Source: UBA2210 sp036825195 (GTDB lineage: Bacteria; Desulfobacterota; Syntrophia; Syntrophales; UBA2210). Taken from it: a stretch of DNA of 64,000 nt. The translations under genes were made by a program, and so were the position numbers. Every line of letters begins with the position of its first letter. Within the stretch, counting starts at the first letter, position 1. The notes beneath the pieces are model-generated. The model worked only from the letters and a program-made list of their open reading frames with translations. It was not told the origin of the DNA and did no database searches. This document shows positions 61,463 through 64,000 of this stretch, piece by piece. The stretch covers positions 1 to 64,000 of the forward strand of contig DAISYQ010000014.1 of assembly GCA_036825195.1 (NCBI GenBank), read 5' to 3'.

Positions 61463-61879
61463 ATGAAGATAGCGGTAATAGACGGCCTGGGTGGCGGCCT
61501 GGGGTGCCAAATCATAGAAGTTCTGAAGAAAGAATTTAAGAATGCAATAGAAATAACGGCTCTTGGTATCAATTCTCAGGCAACGTTCAACATGATAAAA
61601 GCGGGTGCTTATCGGGGGGCTACCGGAGAAAATGCTATTCGGATTACCACACGGGAGATGGATGTGTTGGTAGGACCCCTGGGTATTATCATTGCTGGTG
61701 CCATGATGGGGGAGGTCACATCGGGGATAGCGGAGACCGTGATGAACAGTCCTGCAAAGAAATTTCTGCTGTGTGTCAAGCAGCCCCATGTGGAACTTAT
61801 CGGAGCCGATGAACACCCTGTCAGTGTGCTGATTACACAGTTGGTAGCACGGGTCAGAGCGTTTATGAAAAGCGATTGA
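61463..61879 (+). CDS. DUF3842 family protein
   Basis: A 138-residue soluble protein beginning MKIAVIDGLGGGLGCQIIE, a Gly-rich nucleotide-binding-like turn, with VLVGPLGIIIAGAMMGEVT in the middle. It matches the DUF3842 family of anaerobes, which often sits near larC/larE. Function is unknown. ATG 61463 follows AGGA by eight bases. Immediately upstream of the larC leader. Confidence 0.82.
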   Translation: MKIAVIDGLGGGLGCQIIEVLKKEFKNAIEITALGINSQATFNMIKAGAYRGATGENAIRITTREMDVLVGPLGIIIAGAMMGEVTSGIAETVMNSPAKKFLLCVKQPHVELIGADEHPVSVLITQLVARVRAFMKSD

Positions 61880-61898
61880 TCAACAAGTGAGATGTTTA

Positions 61899-62036
61899 GA
61901 TCACGAAGATCTGAATATCGGGATTAACGAACGGTCTGATGTTGTACCGATTATAAATTCTGTATAATGTCGGGGCATACCTGAATACAAACTGAATAAA
62001 GAATTGTTTGAATGATTGGATCACGAAGATCTGAAT
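61899..62036 (+). repeat. 18-bp direct repeat in the larC leader
   Basis: GATCACGAAGATCTGAAT occurs at 61899-61916 and 62019-62036. Each copy contains ATCACGAA, which can pair with TTCGTGAT at 62061-62068. Confidence 0.75.
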
Positions 62037-62075
62037 CCGGTTCGAATGCCGGTGGGGTTGTTCGTGATTTTTTTT
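62020..62075 (+). terminator. Terminator-type hairpin directly upstream of larC
   Basis: ATCACGAA (62020-62027) pairs with TTCGTGAT (62061-62068), enclosing an inner CCGG-TTCGAATG-CCGG hairpin, and is followed by T8 (62068-62075). It ends 17 bases before the larC start. The upstream copy of the 5' arm at 61900-61907 can compete for the same partner, suggesting a conditional terminator. Confidence 0.6.
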
Positions 62076-62092
62076 GAAGGGGGCTGTAGGAA

Positions 62093-63295
62093 ATGGGTAC
62101 GCGTACAATACTGTACTACGACTGTTTCTCCGGGATAAGCGGGGATATGAACCTGGGAGCGATGGTGGATCTGGGGGTGGATGGTGAATATTTACAGGAG
62201 GAATTAAAGAAACTCAATCTGCATGGCTATCGGTTGAATATATATAGAGCCAGCAGGAAAGGCATAGCCGGCACCAAGGTGGATGTAGTATCGGACAGGC
62301 ACCACGACCACAGAAAGTTATTCGATATACAACAGATAATAGAAGAAAGCAGCCTCAATGAGAGGGTAAAGAGATGGAGTGCCGAGATATTCATGAAGGT
62401 GGCAGAAGCAGAGGCCAAGGTTCATGGAACGAGCATAGATGACATACATTTTCATGAGGTAGGAGCCGTGGATTCCATAGTCGATATTGTGGGTGCGGCC
62501 ATATGTAGAGATACGCTGAATGCAGATAGTATACAATGCTCGCCGGTGGAAGTAGGGGGCGGGTTTGTAGACTGTAGTCACGGCAGATTGCCGGTACCTG
62601 CACCGGCGACGGCGGAAATATTAACGAATGTGCCCATCAGGTCAGAGGGCGTCTCCAGCGAACTTACCACGCCTACGGGAGCGGCTATCGTGGCGACCTT
62701 TGCCGAGGAATTTACGGTCAAGAAAGACTTCACGATACTCAAAACGGCTTATGGCATAGGCGGAAGGGACCATGAAATCCCCAATGTACTCAGGGTGTTC
62801 ATGGGAGAGATGGATCAGAATTGCTTGAGAGACGGGTATGGCAAGGCTGTTGTCATAGAAACCAATATAGATGATATGAATCCGGAACTATATGAACATG
62901 TCATCGGCAGGCTCTTAACAGATGGTGCAATGGATGCGTATCTGACGCCGATAATCATGAAGAAAAACAGGCCCGCCATCCAGATGACCGTACTGTGCGG
63001 AGAACATGATATCGAAAAGATAACAGACATTATTTTCCGAGAAACGACCACACTCGGTATAAGAAGATACAGCGTCGAAAGAAAAAAAATGAATAGAAGC
63101 GTTGTGGCCGTGGAAACTCCTTATGGACGGGTGGATGTTAAGATAGGTGTATATAATGGTGAGGTAATAAAGCTGAAGCCGGAATATGATCAATGCAGAA
63201 AGCTGGCAGAAGAACATCATATACCCTTACACCGGGTATATGAGATTGTTCAGGAAGCATACCGATGCAGGCACAGAAAAGAAAACAATATATAA
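62093..63295 (+). CDS. larC: Nickel pincer cofactor biosynthesis protein LarC
   Basis: Inserts nickel into the pyridinium-3,5-bisthiocarboxylate mononucleotide cofactor of lactate racemase-type enzymes. The 400-residue protein has the family N-terminus LYYDCFSGISGDMNLGAMVDLG, HFHEVGAVDSIVDIVGAA, and a C-terminal part with ETNIDDMNPELYEHV and KKNRPAIQMTVLC. Both halves (LarC1 and LarC2) are in one frame, so no programmed frameshift is needed here, unlike Lactobacillus. AAGGGGG lies nine bases before the ATG. Confidence 0.93.
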   Translation: MGTRTILYYDCFSGISGDMNLGAMVDLGVDGEYLQEELKKLNLHGYRLNIYRASRKGIAGTKVDVVSDRHHDHRKLFDIQQIIEESSLNERVKRWSAEIFMKVAEAEAKVHGTSIDDIHFHEVGAVDSIVDIVGAAICRDTLNADSIQCSPVEVGGGFVDCSHGRLPVPAPATAEILTNVPIRSEGVSSELTTPTGAAIVATFAEEFTVKKDFTILKTAYGIGGRDHEIPNVLRVFMGEMDQNCLRDGYGKAVVIETNIDDMNPELYEHVIGRLLTDGAMDAYLTPIIMKKNRPAIQMTVLCGEHDIEKITDIIFRETTTLGIRRYSVERKKMNRSVVAVETPYGRVDVKIGVYNGEVIKLKPEYDQCRKLAEEHHIPLHRVYEIVQEAYRCRHRKENNI

Positions 63296-63397
63296 AGACG
63301 CTGGTGGCATCAGTTAAAATAGGTTCGGTATCGGAGGCGGAAGTAATCATTGTCTTGAAAGCGATACATGGAAACCCGCCTTGGAAAGAGAAGCACA

Positions 63398-64000
63398 GTG
63401 GATATACAGGTTAAATACGATAATCTTGTGGATTATCTTCGATCCATGGACAGTCTGGTGGTCGCTTTTTCCGGGGGCGTAGATAGCAGCTTCTTGCTTT
63501 ACGCCGCAAAGGATGCCCTGGGAGAAATGGCTGTTGCCTATACGACAGCATCTCCCTATCATCTCCAATGGGAAATATGTGAATCGATGGATCTGGTGAA
63601 GAGAATAGGGGTAAAACAGGTCGTACAGAAACAGGACATGATTCTGCCGGAAATGCGCAATAATCCACCGGACAGATGTTACGTGTGTAAAAAGGCCTTG
63701 TTCACAGAAATATTGATGTACGCCGATGAACACGGTTTCGGGTGTGTGGCGGATGGAACAAATGCGGATGATAGGGCGGATTATAGACCGGGGATGAAGG
63801 CATTACAGGAACTTAAAATTAAAAGCCCTCTGTTGGAGATGGGGTTCACGAAGGAGGATATACGAACCATTTCACAGGAAGTAGGCTTGCCCACCTGGAG
63901 CAAACCGGCCTACGCCTGTCTTCTGTCCCGCATTCCGTACGGTCAGAAGATAACCATAGAGGATTTGAGAAGGATTGAAAAAGCCGAGTTATACCTCTTG
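63398..64000 (+). CDS. larE: ATP-dependent sacrificial sulfur transferase LarE (3' end outside window)
   Basis: Builds the thiocarboxylate groups of the nickel-pincer cofactor. The visible ~201 residues have the PP-loop VVAFSGGVDSSFLLYAA, the PPDRCYVCKKALF segment and PAYACLLSRIPYG; the last contains the Cys that donates sulfur in sacrificial LarE enzymes (about residue 172). The gene runs off the window. GTG 63398 follows GGAAAGAG by seven bases; an in-frame ATG at 63368 is an alternative. larA and larB are not in the window. Confidence 0.92.
   Translation, partial: MDIQVKYDNLVDYLRSMDSLVVAFSGGVDSSFLLYAAKDALGEMAVAYTTASPYHLQWEICESMDLVKRIGVKQVVQKQDMILPEMRNNPPDRCYVCKKALFTEILMYADEHGFGCVADGTNADDRADYRPGMKALQELKIKSPLLEMGFTKEDIRTISQEVGLPTWSKPAYACLLSRIPYGQKITIEDLRRIEKAELYLL

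Noticed and set aside
62036..62060. tRNA-like T-arm (CCGGTTCGAATGCCGG) upstream of larC
   Set aside because: The stem is only 4 bp with an 8-base loop and no acceptor, D or anticodon arms can be drawn. It is better explained as the inner hairpin of the larC terminator.

Overview
The window looks like a chromosomal segment of a strictly anaerobic, Gram-negative bacterium, most likely a deltaproteobacterial (Desulfobacterota) syntroph related to Syntrophus/Smithella. Signs are a large [FeFe]-hydrogenase locus with NADH-linked flavoprotein subunits, a beta-oxidation operon under a TetR regulator, a two-subunit GlyQ/GlyS, a LarC/LarE nickel-cofactor locus, and an RND/TolC envelope system. No rRNA, tRNA, insertion sequence, prophage or CRISPR array was recognised. 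The taxonomic call is inference from gene content.

Layout. 1-2.2 kb: end of an RND pump and its TolC-like outer membrane partner. 2.4-6.0 kb: polar amino acid ABC transporter whose two permeases are fused into one protein. 6.0-6.5 kb: YkgJ-type cysteine-cluster protein. 6.8-21.9 kb: hydrogenase locus in three transcription units. The minus operon 12585-6872 encodes a DRTGG protein, PHP protein, ATPase, NuoE-like, HndB-like and a NuoF-GltD fusion. The plus operon 13716-20363 encodes a GltD-[FeFe]-hydrogenase fusion, a small [2Fe-2S] protein, a sensory-type hydrogenase with PAS domain and a PP2C phosphatase. The minus operon 21844-20450 encodes a second DRTGG protein, an anti-sigma-like ATPase and a kinase-like ATPase. 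22.1-28.5 kb: TetR, acyl-CoA dehydrogenase, FadN-type bifunctional protein and thiolase.

28.5-47.8 kb is a mosaic of mostly single genes: two nitrilase-family hydrolases, a CxxCH-bearing beta-propeller lipoprotein, a pair of exported proteins of unknown function, a detached prephenate dehydrogenase, a low-GC possible integron-cassette remnant, a nitroreductase-like protein, a PDZ protein, a cytidylate kinase-BON fusion, GNAT, Tag, GDPD, aminotransferase, DUF488, PGPGW protein and a glycosyltransferase. 47.8-55.6 kb: a tightly overlapping eight-gene operon for the whole shikimate pathway plus PheA. It is preceded by an unannotated short leader peptide packed with Tyr, Trp and Phe codons and by two tandem terminator hairpins. 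55.7-61.1 kb: glyQS, recO, mgtE. 61.4-64.0 kb: DUF3842, larC and the start of larE, with a terminator-like switch in front of larC.

The strongest candidates for undescribed biology are (i) the hydrogenase locus, in which both the NADH-oxidising subunit and the hydrogenase subunit carry their own GltD/NfnB-like flavoprotein module and which has a built-in sensory hydrogenase/phosphatase/anti-sigma circuit, and (ii) the aromatic leader-peptide attenuator of the aro operon.
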